This document shows positions 38,439 to 51,018 of a stretch of 64,000 nt of DNA, piece after piece. This stretch comes from Salvator merianae. Lineage: Eukaryota > Chordata > Lepidosauria > Squamata > Teiidae. Where the stretch lies: NCBI GenBank assembly GCA_003586115.2, contig QVOM02000034.1, positions 142,352,048-142,416,047 on the forward strand. The letters are read 5' to 3'. Made by a program: the position numbers and the translations under genes. Under the pieces are notes generated by a model. The model was given only the letters and a program-made list of their open reading frames with translations, did not search any database and was not told the DNA's origin. Each line of letters starts with the position of its first letter. The first letter of the stretch is position 1.

Positions 38439-40008
38439 CACTAGTGGCCAAAATTGTGCAAACCTTTTGGGAAAAGTGTATTTTTGAGGTTTGATGGCTC
38501 ATAACACCACTTTTTCTAGAGTAACCCCATAAAATGATATATCAATGGAAAGATAATTTAATCAAGAATGTAATGCAACAAACTTTGTTCAATTATATGT
38601 ATTCTATCAAAAGTTATAGCCAAATAACGAGGAAAAGAAGCACAACTTGCTTGTAGCTTTCCTTCATTTCTATGTAGCCAATGAGCATGAGTGTTTAGAG
38701 AGCCAATCAGGCATCATCTTGTAATAAAACGTAATAAAATTAAAGAAATGGTGCAAAGAGTTGACTGGTCACCCAGAAAGCGATGTAAAATAGTACTACT
38801 GAGTGAACAAGGCAACAGTTATGAAAAATCAGTGGAAACATAACCAAAGCTGACATTTCTAAATTTTTGAAGAGGTATAAGGAAGCTCAGTCACTACAAA
38901 ACCAGACTGGTAAAGGCAGGAAAAGGTGCAGAACAGCAAGTGATGATAGAAAAATGAAGAGACTGTGCCTAGGTGACAGAAGAAAATCATCTGGCTGTAT
39001 ACAAGATGAAATGACACAATGCAATGTGAAGTTGAGTGCAAGAACTGTTCAGCTCAGATTGCAGGAATTTGGTTTAAATGCTAGAATTCCATGAAAAAAG
39101 ACATTTTTATCTTGCAAACAAAGGTTGAAGAGATTAAACTGGGCTAAAACCCATGTTTACTGAACAGTGGAACAATGGAACAGTGTTATTTGGAGCAACG
39201 AGACCAGAATCTCCCTGTTTGGTAATGATGGCATAAAATACATAAGGAGAAGAATCGGAGAAGATTTGCATCCTGATTGCATTACACCTACCATGAAGCA
39301 ACCAGTTAGTGTTATGATCTGGAACTGTATGACATCAAAAGATGTGGGCAGAATTTGTGTGATTAATTGGAATATAAATGCCCCCCAATACATAAATGAA
39401 ATACTTGAGCCCAAACTTAAGCCTTTCGCATGTGATCTTTTCCCAGATCATGAAGCATTTATATTTCAACAGGATTCAGCTCCATGTCATGTTGCTGCTG
39501 TGTGCAAAAAATGGTTTCAGGATAATCATATTCCACTGCTGGATTGGCCTGGGAATAGCTCAGACCTTAACCCAATAGAAAATCTATGGAACTAACTAAA
39601 GAAACTTGTTAGTCAGAAGAAACCCAACAATAAATCCAAATTAAGAGAAACAATAATTCAATCATGGTTTCACATTATAACAGCTGCAGAACTAAAAAAC
39701 TTGGTTCACTCCATGGGAAGGCGTTGTAAGGCCGTAATTAAGGCTAAAGGTTACCCAGCTAAGTATTAACTGCCATAGTAAGAATTTTCAAAAATCTCAT
39801 TTTTTCTATGTGTTTCACTTTTATTCTTTATAACTGCTGTTCTATTAAAAAATCTTTCATAAAAGTTATTGCACTACATTCTTGATTAAATTATCTTTCC
39901 ATTGATATATCATTTTATGGGGTTACTCCAGAAAAAAGTGGTGTTATGAGCCTTCAAACCTCAAAAATACACTTTTTCCAAAAGGTTCCACAATTTTGGC
40001 CACTAGTG
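38439..40008 (+). mobile_element. Tc1/mariner-type transposon, complete ends, dead transposase
   Basis: This 1570-bp element is flanked by TA on both sides (38437-38438 and 40009-40010), the Tc1/mariner target duplication. Both ends begin CACTAGTGGCCAAAATTGTG in inverted orientation. The inverted repeats are long, about 140 bp (38439-38580 and 39869-40008), with about seven differences by eye, so roughly 95% alike. That argues for a modest age, although the transposase is already broken. The element lies in sense orientation inside the THSD7B intron between exons B and C. Confidence 0.95.
38748..39769 (+). pseudogene. Tc1-type DD34E transposase, inactivated
   Basis: The remnant runs from an ATG at 38748 to TAA at 39767-39769, about 340 codons, the usual Tc1 transposase length. 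The N-terminal DNA-binding part (VDWSPRKRCKIVLLSEQG) is in a different frame from the rest, so there is a frameshift near 38820-38835. In-frame stops follow at 39092 (TGA), 39161 (TGA) and 39594 (TAA). The catalytic region is recognisable: IWSNETRISLFG, QQDSAPCH and SSDLNPIENLW. The last two give an Asp and a Glu separated by 34 residues, the DD34E signature of Tc1. The first catalytic Asp appears as Asn (WSNE instead of WSDE). The product cannot be active. Confidence 0.93.
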
Positions 40009-41548
40009 TAGATCAAAAGAGAGGGTATTTACGCACTTACTATTCAGTGGATTGCTCTGGTGGGTCCAGATCATCTGGAGTGGTCCACTAACTGGAATGG
40101 TCCACATATCCCAGAACAATGCCATCCAAATTTGGACAGCTGTCCAGGATAGCTATTATGCCAGCACCAAAGTTTGCATGAGCTTTGGAATCTGCCTCCA
40201 ACATTTCTGATGGCCAAGAACAAAAATTCCTGCCCTTTGAATCTCTGGGAGACCCATTTCAATCACACGCTTTGGTGTGCTACCGAAACGGGTCCCCCAC
40301 TAAACCAGGTATGTTTGCATACCTCTGTGTCCCAGTCTAGCACCTCCTAGACCACTGGTAGTCATTTTTAAAAAAGGTTTACTGGCGTCCTGGACTTGAC
40401 CGCCATTTTGGGCTGCCTAATCCATTCTACACTCCATACAATGTGGACGGAGTGTACTAGCAGAGGGTGAGGCCTTTCTGATCCACACCAGCACGTAGAA
40501 GAGTCTACAGACATGAAGCAGTCTACAGGGTATGCGGTATTAGATCTCTGTTAAGTGTAGAGAAGTCCTTAGGAAAGATGTGGGATGGGGCAAAACATAA
40601 AAACATTGCTGGCAATTTCTAAACCTAAAAGATAAGGATGTATCTGATCCATTTCATTTGTTGATACTGCCACTCTTCAGATCCTATGACCAAGACCACT
40701 CTGGAGTTGGGTGCGAAGTTCATGCCACCTTAGCCCCACTACTGCCTGCATTTGGTGTGTGCATATGTGCTGACAGAATGAGATGAATGTGGTGATTCTT
40801 GTAAGTGACCTGATTAAGGCTGGTCCTTCACTGACAACCTGAAGTAGATCTACAAATCAAAGGTAGTGTGTGACCTTGTCATCAACAGCACCAGCAAGTT
40901 CCTCAGCACCCAAAGGAATGACATGCTGCGAAGACCCAAACACAGAGCAAGCATGAATTGCTGCACCTTTGCATTCCATTGGAGGACGACTGTGCAATCT
41001 CACAAATACACCCAATTGAACATGGCTTATGTTTTGTTTCTTTATATCATATTGTATACAAAGTGAAAAGCTAAAGAGTTGAGTTCAAAAATAGATTATT
41101 TTGGGGTATTGTTTATATTTAAAATGATTTCTCAAATATTGAATAATTCACACAAGCATATACATTTTCATACACACACATTAGATGTGGTGAGTGTTCC
41201 TTATACATGAAAATTCATGTAAGGTGGAAATCTGATCAGACCAGATCTTAAAATCCGTTCAAAACTGGCAGGCATCAAATTTATTATTTCTACTTAATTT
41301 TTGTTTTCTGTATTTCATGACAATAAATAAGTGTGAACAAAGAGATATGATAATATAATGAATAATAAACAGAATTCTGTAGACATTTTTAGAAAGGAAT
41401 TATCCTGTGTATGTGTTTTGTAGGATGTGCATAAGTTTTACGGGCAAAATGTGGAGTGCCTTCAATTATTGACAGAAGAATTTTTTTTCTAAATACTGTA
41501 GGGCTTCGGGGTTGTTCTCATGTGCTCCATTTATAATTGCATTGATAG

Positions 41549-41664
41549 GTGTCCAGAATCCACTAGACCAGAAACTGTCCGGCCATGTCTCCTTCCATGC
41601 AAAAAAGATTGTATAGTGACTCCTTTCAGCGAATGGACACGTTGCCCTAATACCTGCCAGTATG
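41549..41664 (+). CDS. THSD7B: THSD7B internal exon C: CPEST...CKKDC TSP1 start
   Basis: This short 116-nt exon is phase 2 in and phase 1 out. It completes an Arg codon split across the intron, then reads CPESTRPETVRPCLLPC, then KKDCIVTPFSEWTRC, and ends PNTCQY. Six cysteines occur in 38 residues. The KKDCIVTxFSEWT core is the start of a TSP1 repeat and is strongly conserved in THSD7 proteins. The donor TATG/GTAAGC is strong. The acceptor, ATTGATAG, has a poor pyrimidine tract. The family match and phase continuity make the exon secure despite its small size. Confidence 0.92.
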
Positions 41665-44600
41665 GTAAGCTGTTTTGAAAGATGATAAATAATATCCATT
41701 TGTTTACAAAAAAAAAATCTATTTTTCCTTTGCCTGCTCTATCACACTAACGTAAACTGTGAGTCAATAATTTTTAATTAGTTTAATTAAAAGAAACATA
41801 ATTTATACCAAAAACTTTGATCTTATGAACTGATTTTTGATTTGCAGAATTGCAACTAATGTAAGACAAACTGGAAAAAGTTGTAAGAATCTGCCTCTCC
41901 ACTGGACTGGACAGGTGCTGGCTACAGGGAAAACTGGCTTTGGCCTGGCCTGGCTGTCCACCGTCCAGGTCAGCTGGTGGAGTGATGAAGTCTGTGCAAG
42001 GAGGCCAAATTAACTGTAAGGAGCTAACTTAGAGCAGGAAATCCCACTCTAAGGTCAATGCATCTTTTTACCCATATCAGGGCAACAATGCAGTCTCTCA
42101 GTTACATCAGCAACATAAAGTGTGCAAACACACTGCCAGAGAGTGAAGGTACATCATCTCCTTGGAGCCATGGAGACACTATCTGAGTCTTCCCTCTTAT
42201 CAAAATTATCAGATTACTCTTTTATCAATTAATATTGTATCCCTCTTCCTACCATTAGTTCATCAGCATTTGTAGTTTTACAGGCAGAAAAACACAAAAG
42301 AATGGCAAATCCTGGCTGTAGGATTTCCCATTCTTAATTCAGGTTAGAGTCACATTAGACATGATGTAATTTTTTGTGTGTGGTTAATAAATGTACTGAG
42401 AAGTTGAGTAGGCTCAGAATTTTGCTAGGGAGATGGGAGAGTTGCAATATATCTTTCAAAAGTCTTATTTCCATATCAAAGGAAGCTGCCATTTCTTCAC
42501 TGAGGACCTAAGGTTTGTTCCCCTGCTGGTTCAGATCTTATGTGCTTATAACTAGCATAGCCACTGATTTTCTTTTATTTATTTGTATGTTTTTGTTCTG
42601 CTTACTTAATAACAACTCAAGACTGCTAACAAGAGTCAGTAAAATGTTAAAATGTTAAAAGGAGGAGGGTAGGTATGAAGGAACTCTATTTGAGTGGTTT
42701 GGGCTCACTCTTTCCCCTGATCTGCAGTCAAAGTGACAGCTGGGAAACTTCCTTAATATGTGAGCTAGAGCTCAGGTTTTCAGGAGAGACAGAAAGGCAG
42801 AAATGAGATTACAGTCATTGTGGGCACCATTTTTAAGCCCCGTGTCTCCCCTCAGTTAGTGCTCCTTTCCCCTCAGTTGATCCTCCTTTTACTTCTTTGA
42901 GCCATGTAATGCTCCCTTCTCCAGGTGCATCTGCCAACCTCAATGAACCAACCAAATTTAAACAAGCAAAGTTTTCTGCGGGCCTTCATGTTTGAAGCAA
43001 TGCATATCAGAAGCTCAGAGGCAGGAGATGGCCTTAAGGGAAATTCTGTTGTTCACCATCTTTGTCATCTTCTGCTCTCATCATTGTCCTTTTTCCCTAT
43101 GCAACTCTTTTTCATAAATTTCAATTCACACACTATCTCTTAAGACTGTTTTTTTCAGATGCTATAACTGGCATTTTAATTAGTTATTTGCGGTTTTTTT
43201 GTACTGTCAATCAATTGTATATGAATAAGGAGAATAAATTAACTAGTAAATTATTTTGTTTATCAAATAATCCTGCACAATTAAAAAGGTACATTCCAAA
43301 TTAATTATTTAACCTCATTGGCAGGTTTATTATTTTAATATGATTCTAAATTAAAAATGAGTTGTGGGAATTCTCTTTCTCATTGGGTTTGTTGTTAATA
43401 TAGCTATATGGTAAGGTCTTTAATTTGTGCCACCCGATTAAAAGCACTGTGTGATTTGGAAGTTTAGAAAATCTTTCATAATATATGCAGGGAATAGATT
43501 ATTTAACAAAGGAAGATGAATGTTTAAATTGTAAACAAAACATAAGGTAGTTTTATATACCAAATATAAACTTAAATAAACATTTACTAAACTAGATATT
43601 AGCCATGGAACAAATCTGTTGCATTAGATAAAGTATAAAGAATTGAACTAAGTAATCTCTGTCTAGCTTTTGCTCATATTACATGTCCTTCAGTTAAATG
43701 TCACCATTAATCATATTGCTTGAGCGGGTGTGATACTGTGCTTAAGAAAATAACAGAGCTAGGAAGACATAAGTACTTGAAATGAAATGTAGAGGTCACT
43801 GAGTGTAGACGTATCAGTTCTTTTCTATTTCATCTTTTTTATTTCTTCCTTATCTGGCACTGAAATAATTCGTATTTAATTAAAATTCGTGTTAGGATAC
43901 TATGAAGAGTTCTGTCCCTAAACATATAGATGTTGAAAGTGACTTTCCAGGACAGCCATTGTGGTGTCCTATAAAACTCCCATAATCCCAGCATGGTAAG
44001 TAGAACCAATAGGATTTGTAATCTTGCAACATTTGGAGAACACTACAATGCACAAATAGGAAGAAACATTACTAATCAAGGACTCAATCCTACCTTCTTA
44101 AGTACTTTTCTTGAGTGTTCATGTATTGACAATCTTTTGGGGGCTGAGGTTATCACTACCAGGATCAGGTGAAAGAATGTGCATTCTACAGTTGTCAGAA
44201 TATGGAAGAAAATACCTCTTTATTATGTTAAAAACATGGAAAAATAATAAAGCCAATAATTTTTTCAATGTGAGGCTAAGATATTGGATGTCATATTAGT
44301 GACATCCAACATTGAAAAAAGAGAACAAAAGCCTGGGATTTACATACAGAAGATAAGCATAAGGGGGAAATGATACCTACCTGCCAAGATAAATATATAT
44401 TAGCCAGAGAAAGACAGGCAACACAGAGAAAAACTTTGGACACTATATATATGCAAAATTTTAAACCCTTAGTTGGAAGCCTTATGGTATATAATCCCCA
44501 AGGGTTTAGGATGATGGTGGTCTTTGTGACTAATTAGAAACAGCTCAATATATCAGTATCAGCTGGTCAACATATTAGTGTCTCATGCCCAGCCATTCAG

Positions 44601-46159
44601 CATACAGTACTGATTATAATGCATCACATTGAAATGTTTACAGGTTTTATTATTTTTTGTGTTTTTAGTACAATAAAGAAGTATTTTCTTTTACATTCTG
44701 ACAATTATCACTATCATTAGAGTGAAGCAATAAAAGTTCCTCCAAGTTACATAAACCTGTTATTTAGCTGACACAAATCTGCTGACAGCATCACATGGCA
44801 ACAGATGACAAACAGGATCTGTGTACAGCAGATTTTTGGTTTCCATGGATCAAACCTATTCGTCTCTCAGTTGCCTTGACTAATTTCAGCGGGAAAGGAT
44901 GCTGCTGGCAGCCGCTAAAGGAAAGCAAGGCTGTTTTCTGTGCTGGTTGAACTGACCGCGTCTTTGACTACTGTTGTTATCCCTTTTTGTTCACTTGAAT
45001 GTTGTAGAGGCACTGAACATCACATGGTCCTCAGAGAAGAAAAAACATTTTTGAAAGATTATCGTTGGTTACACAAAACATTTTTCAAATTAAAGCTGGG
45101 CATTTAGATCAATGAATAAAGAGATTCAAAGATTTTGAAAGAGAATGATGGAGCTACACTGAAAATATACATTCAAAATAAGTATGAAATCTTTTTATGC
45201 AGAAACTGATGAAATTCTGTTATTTTTCACATATGAAAATTCTAGAAGAGCTAAATAAGGATATATATCAAGAAGTGTAGATTATTTAAAAAGTTATTAT
45301 ATAATAAGCGCTGAAAATAATGTCTGAAAAATATTTGAACTAGTTATGGAAGTTGTCTCCTTTTTTTAGAAAAATGTTTAAATGCAAATTGCCTAATTTG
45401 GAAGACAAGTAAATAATGTCATTAAAAAATCTTGGCAAATAAGATTCAGGTTATTGTTCTTTAAAATTATGGTATCCTTCAGTTTAGAACAAGAACAATT
45501 AGGATACAATCCTAAATGGGCAAAACAATGGTTAGTCACTTTAGAATAATACAACAGAGTGTAAATCCATATATTGACTGAGCACAGAAAGAGAGCTGCA
45601 CTAGAAGATGAATTTTCTGTAAAATATTTTATGATCCTCCCTCCCATAGGGGAAATGGGGTTGTATTTTTACCAGCTTACATTTTGCAGCCAGAGGTGAA
45701 ACAACAACTACAGGCTGCCAGCTTTTGATGCTTATGATAGGGTATTGTCCCTCAAGGGCAAGGTACTGTCCCTTTTCAGCCCCAAAGTCTAAATACTGGA
45801 CAATTAGAGTGTTGCAAGGGCAGACAAATCACACGGGCACTACCATTTTTCTTCCCAAACACACTTACGAACCAACCTGTACGTAATTATTATTCCTAGT
45901 CATGCATATCTCACCTAATCATTATTAGCCATTATTTTGTTGGCACAAAATCAAACACGTTTTCACTATATGGATACACGATCTGTGTATCCATATAACT
46001 AGCAGGAAATTACTTACTAGAGAATCATTTCTGTTTCGCATGCTGGCTGGGGCCAATGACAGTTGTAGTGACTAGTTTGAAGGATACTGATCTACAACTA
46101 TCAACAGGATGAATTGCAGTTGGCCAAAAAGTCATGAGTGTTTTGTATTTGACTTAAAG

Positions 46160-46503
46160 CAGGGGTGTCAAACTCATTTTAGTTCAGGGGCCGCATACAG
46201 CCTAATTTGATGCCAAGTGGGCCGGACCGCGATGGGCGGGGGCGACGCCAGCACGTGGGTCGGGGTGACGCTAGTGCGCCAGCGCCCGGGGAGCGACGCC
46301 AGCGTGCCGGCGCGAGGGGTAACCAGCGCGCCGCTGATGGAAGGGCGGGGCGACGAGCGAGGCTCCGTTTGCCGCCGACACTGGGCCGCCTGGGGCACCC
46401 CACCCCCTCTGCACCACCCTTGCTACGCCCCTGATCCTGCGGGCCGGATTGAACCCCTTGGCGGGCCGGTTCAGACCCGCGGGCCGTACGTTTGACACCC
46501 CTG
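46160..46503. mobile_element. hAT-type MITE with CAGGGGTGTCAAAC termini
   Basis: This 344-bp element starts CAGGGGTGTCAAACTCA and ends with the complement GTTTGACACCCCTG. It is flanked by the perfect 8-bp direct repeat ACTTAAAG (46152-46159 and 46504-46511). An 8-bp duplication and CAGGG-type ends are diagnostic of hAT transposons. The interior is very GC- and CpG-rich and contains GGGGCCGCAT and GCGGGCCGG words near the ends, as in Charlie-like vertebrate hAT elements. Open frames inside it (46174-46495 on either strand) are a by-product of the GC content, not genes. Confidence 0.93.
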
Positions 46504-47269
46504 ACTTAAAGGAACCATCCTACCTTCTTCTACCCAGTAGCAGATAACACAGCAGAACTGACAAAGCAGCAGAGAAGAAATGATGCATCATTTGGAACCT
46601 TGTGTCACCTTGGTCACTGCACTGCCATCTTTGAAGCCCTGTGATACCAGGCTTGCTTCCATATTTCAATGACTCTTCTTTTCCTTTGCATGTAGAGATA
46701 AGCATGTAACAGTTGGGAAGTTATTGGAACTGATGTTGTATCAAGGCTACTTGGAGAGAAAGTGGGGAATTAAGTTGGATGTTTGATATACGGTTCAACC
46801 CCGCCAAAGTGGGAAAGTATTAAGGAATTTATGTGTGTACTGTTGCTATTTTTGTCATGATGTTTTATCAATAAACACTGACATGCTGCTACAGAGGCAA
46901 GTTTCCATATTTCTGAATCTGGGCCTGTGAATTATGATCTTGACATCTTGCATTTTTGCGCTTTTGGAATCACATTTTCCCTGTTATTTCCACTGTTTCA
47001 AAGCATACGGAAATAGTTTAAAATATAAAGAATTTACACAACCTGTGACAGTGCATAATTAGTCCATTGCAATTTACTATATTAGGTTCAGTTCTAGAGA
47101 AAGTAAAAAAGCAGTAAACTTTTATGTACAAATACCATATTTATACCAGATGGCATGTATATTAGCTATAAATAGCCATCTGAACTAAGACATGGACAGA
47201 CTAGCTCATCCATGTCTTCAGAAAGATAGAAAAACTATACTACACTGAGCTACACTGGTAAAGAATGGC

Positions 47270-47530
47270 CACTAACCTGGATGGCTTTAAGAAGGGGTTG
47301 AACAAATTAATGGAAGATGCATTAGGTACCACCTTCAGGTCAGAGAGGCAGGCAGGATGTCTTTAATGGTTGTTCGCAGTTAGTTGAGAGCAGATGAGGG
47401 TTTTGTTCTCATCTTCTGCTTGAGACTGCCCAGAAGCAGATTGTGGAACTGAGATAGGGTGCTGGATTAGATGGACTGTGGCCTGATCCAGAAAGGCATC
47501 TTTTATTTTCTTATTGTCTTATGTTCTTAG
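47270..47530 (+). mobile_element. CR1-type LINE 3' end
   Basis: Same tail as 35890-36215: CCTGGATGGCTTTAAGAAGG, AGGCAGGATGTCTTTAATGG, GGGTGCTGGATTAGATGGAC and GTGGCCTGATCCAG, ending TTCTTATTGTCTTATGTTCTTA. It is 5'-truncated, as usual for CR1. Confidence 0.77.
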
Positions 47531-48762
47531 AAAGTTCTATTCCCAGCTGAAATGACTGGCTTTTGCCTTTTGAATGATGCAACAGACAACTACAATATTG
47601 TAACACAGAACAGAAAGACTTCTAAAATTCTTCTTTTCTTTTCTTGAGCAGCTGTTTTATGTATTTCCATTTATATACTGTCTTTAATCCATAAGATCTC
47701 AGGTGGTTTACATAATTAAAACCATCTTATATCTATATATTTTTTAAAAAAAATCAGCTGATAGTAATCAGAAGTATAATTGGCACATGATAGTGCCAAG
47801 AAGAGGAGAGCAGACTGCTTCTTCAGTGAAAGGCCTGGGTAAAAAGTTGCACCTCAATGAATCATTTAGGAATGCCATCTAAGTTCCATGCCCCGGGAAC
47901 TTTCACAGGTTTCTGCACACATAATGATAAAACAGAATGCAATGCTTTGTGCTGCTTTTCTGTTCCATGTATTAGCACAGAACATAATGAGCCAAATCAA
48001 GCAATTCAGACTAGGAAGATAGAGGCAGTGGGGACCATGCCAACAGCCACCTGCACGATGTCTGCCGGACCTGACTTTATTCTTGAGGCTGGGAACAGAA
48101 GTTCCCCAGCCTCTGCAGTTGCAGGACAGGTGTGTTTTTGTGGCATGGTCCACTAGCCTATCTGGGGAGAGGCAGTTCTGGGAGCCCAGCTATATGGCAC
48201 CAAGTCCTACATGGGCAGGTTCAGCCATCCACATGGTGGACTGCTGAACTGGCCCACAACCAAGAATGTATCTGTCACCATCATCATATCGACAAAGTGT
48301 TTCCCAGGAGGCTTGGCTTTATTGGAACCACTTTAACATGCAGACTCCAACTCTCCAGTAGCAGCTAACATGGTCCCAGGAACCATACGGAAGCTGCCTT
48401 GAATTAACACAACTTCTTTTCTTTCAGATCCTTTTCTACTAGAATGTTTTGTCTTTGCCTATGCCAGCATATCATCAGCTTCCCCCAGACTTAAATATCC
48501 CCCACAGTGACATTGCTCCAAGCCCCCTGCTGCTGCCCTGATATGTGTGGCAGGATCTATTGACTTCAGAGTGGGACAGTGCTCTGTTTCTTTAATTTGG
48601 CTAGCAACAGCAATTTAGCCATTGCAGTGGAGGCAACTGCTTGCATGGCATTGCCAACTGCATGAAGGCTAAAAAAACCAGCTTTTACATGCAGGCATTA
48701 GCACCCCTGAGCCAACTGAGCCAATGGCAGTAGAAACAACCATGCCATGTCATGTCATGCCT

Positions 48763-48818
48763 CCTTCCTTCCTTCCTTCCTTCCTTCCTTCCTTCCTTCC
48801 TTCCTTCCTTCCTTCCTT
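48763..48818 (+). repeat. (CCTT)n microsatellite
   Basis: About 14 uninterrupted units of CCTT. It gives open frames of Leu-Pro-Ser-Phe repeats that are not genes. Confidence 0.97.
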
Positions 48819-49124
48819 TTGCCAGCTCCTGCCTGCCCCCATCTATACATGACCTTTGGGAACTATTTTTTTCAAACAGTTTTAAAGAAGCTTTTTACAC
48901 AGTTATCTTACCTCTGGACCACAATTCTGTTTTATCTAGAATTCTCAAATCTGTAACAACTGGAAATACAGTAACACATTTTGCTGCATACAATATTACG
49001 AAAAGCATGAACTTAAACTTGACTCTGCTCAAGTATAAGGCAAGACCTTTAAAGCATGAAATTAACTATAGCTGGTAGGAAACTATTTTGCTACTTTCTT
49101 GCTTTGTTTTTACACAAATCTTAG

Positions 49125-49257
49125 GTCATTTTCCTGCAATAAAACAATCCCGCTACAGGATCGTTATTCAGGAAGCTGCCTTTGGGGGCCAGGAATGCCC
49201 AGACACCCTATTTGAAGAAAGAGAATGTGAAGATATCCCTCTTTGTGCTGCATACAG
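49125..49257 (+). CDS. THSD7B: THSD7B internal exon D: KQSRYRIVIQEAAFGGQECP segment
   Basis: This 133-nt exon follows CAAATCTTAG and precedes GTACTA, phase 1 in and phase 2 out. It reads (G)HFPAIKQSRYRIVIQEAAF, then GGQECPDTLFEERECED, then IPLCAAY. The pattern is a basic strand followed by GG-x-x-CP and E-x-x-C, which forms the second half of a TSP1 repeat and complements the first half in exon C. Three cysteines are visible. The KQSRYRI-IQEAA string is the best paralog-specific match to THSD7B that I recall. The residue formed across the junction with exon E is Ser (AG+T), whereas I recall Arg in mammals. Confidence 0.94.
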
Positions 49258-51018
49258 GTACTATAAATAAAATGTTGCACTGTCATGCTGGCACAGAATT
49301 CTGAAAATGGCATTCTGGAGCTATACTTAAGGAACATCTGGAAGGCCACCATTTGAGACCCCTGCCATAGTCATTCATTCACCCAAAATGCATACATATA
49401 CCTTTAAAATTAGTTTTTTAAAACCTTTATTGGAAATTTGACTTTATTACTGTACTGTACACCTTTAATGCTAGATTGTAGGTCAGTTCAGCTGGAATGA
49501 TATCATTCCTTTCATGGTACAGGTGTATATGAATTGATTGCAGGAAACAACAAAGTGTATGTATGTCTTCAAGTGTGCATAGTGGATGGTTAATGGTTCT
49601 ATGAAGGCACACCTTGGCAAATTGCTGTATCTACACTTTAATTGAAATTTTGCTATATTCACCTAGCACCATTTGGGTTGCAGTAGTAAAAGTTCAAGCT
49701 TTGTGTTAATGATTTTTATTTTTGTTTCTATTAAAACAGAAAAACAATTACAGGTTCTTCCTGGTGTGCAAGCAGTTTCAGATTCCTTGGCTTTATAATT
49801 TTGGAGGTTTAGTGCAGGCTGGTGGAAATTAGACAGAGACTAGAACCAAGCAGAAATGTTATTTATTGTCACAAGAAACACTGGCTATCGTGACCTCCTC
49901 TGGTGTTTTTGTCTGCAACTCTCATCAGCCTTAGCCAGTGTGTGATCCATGGTCAAGCATGATGGCTATTGAAGTCTGGAACATCTGAAAGATCTCAGGG
50001 CCTGTTTGCACTTTAGAGCTAGTGAACATCTGGACTCTCACTAGCACATTGCATCCTCATTTTGCGGTGGCTGTAGTGATTGGGAGCATCTGTAGACTCT
50101 AGTGATCGCTGCTAGCTGTGGACAACTAAAACATTGTCCACAGCTATACTGGGAGCAGTTTGAACTGCTCCCAATACACAGTGTTTGCACCTACTTCTTG
50201 ATGTGAACACTGCAGCTGTGGCACGGCTACAGCTGTGCAGTCACATGCTGTGTCCCTGGTTGCCATGGCAGCAGTTGGACATTTCTGTGGTCGCTGTCAT
50301 GGTGGGCAGCCAGCATTTGCACTGTGAATGATGGAAGCCTGTTCTGGGCTGTCCCAACCCTCACAGTGCAGATGAATGCCGCATCATGGGGACTGTTCCA
50401 ACTTAGAATGGGATAATTATCCCATTATAAGGTAGAAAGTGCTAAAAGGCCTTCAGGTTAGAGAAGGTTGACTTAAACAAGACTTATGTCACACCTACAC
50501 TTGAGCATGGGGATGGTTGTGCACTCACCTACCACATGCTCTGAGAGTTCTTTCTGGATGTTCTGGGTTGTCTACATATCTTCAAGGCTATGGTGTTGTG
50601 ATCTGACAACTTCCAGTGACACATATGGGTCCACATTAATCTATATCTGGGGTGAATTTGAGAGGCTTGGCTCAGTATCATCCTTGCTCAATGTGCCTAG
50701 GAGCCTGGCATTCTAGCAGGCACCTGATGAAAAATGTGATGCATGTACAATTCACAGGTGAATGAACAGTGTGTGGAATGCAGAAGATGGCAGAGAGCTA
50801 TGCCATCAAGCTACTTTTCCCCCTCTGTCTGGGGGAATTGTCCCCAATGTGGATTGGCCATGTGAGTCCAGCACCAAGGTATGAACAAGGCAGAAGACTT
50901 TGAAATGGCCATTGTTGTGATACTCTCATGTAGATACAGCCTTGGACTCTAACTAAATGTATTGTGTCTTAAAAAATGAGTGCTTTTCATTATAAATTTC
51001 TCTTTGTTGCAATTACAG
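49258..51018 (+). other. THSD7B: THSD7B intron D-E
   Basis: A 1761-bp intron, the shortest in the window. About a quarter of it is the GGGCC-ended element at 49998-50452. The rest shows no recognisable feature. Confidence 0.88.
49998..50452. mobile_element. GGGCC-ended MITE with TCA duplication (455 bp)
   Basis: The left end is GGGCCTGTTTGCACTTTAG and the right end is AAAGTGCTAAAAGGCCT. A 3-bp direct repeat TCA flanks it (49995-49997 and 50453-50455). The right part holds the palindrome ATGGGATAATTATCCCAT, shared with the element at 15684. The interior words (TGCCATGGCAGC, ACAGCTGTGCAGTCA) recur at 15402, 61340 and 63231, in one orientation or the other. Confidence 0.87.

Larger units (their letters stand above)
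32509..41548 (+). other. THSD7B: THSD7B intron B-C, transposon-rich
   Basis: A 9040-bp intron holding the palindromic MITE (33250-33387), a TA microsatellite, a deleted Tc1 copy (34690-35075), a CR1 tail (35890-36215) and the Tc1-type element (38439-40008). The 36220-38430 and 40530-41540 stretches show no recognisable feature. 40020-40520 is GC-richer and shares words with 30490-30650. Confidence 0.85.
41665..49124 (+). other. THSD7B: THSD7B intron C-D
   Basis: A 7460-bp intron. It carries the hAT-type MITE at 46160-46503, a CR1 tail at 47270-47530 and a TTCC microsatellite at 48763-48818. The 42660-46140 part has no recognisable repeat except a small hairpin near 45968-45998 with arms TATATGGATACAC and its complement. 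44760-45010 has a mixed, non-repetitive composition that could be conserved non-coding sequence. Confidence 0.85.

Noticed and set aside
46174..46498. Several overlapping open frames on both strands
   Set aside because: They lie entirely inside the GC-rich hAT MITE flanked by ACTTAAAG duplications, and GC-rich DNA has few stops.
48747..49078. Ser/Leu/Pro/Phe-repeat frames
   Set aside because: They are translations of the CCTT microsatellite.
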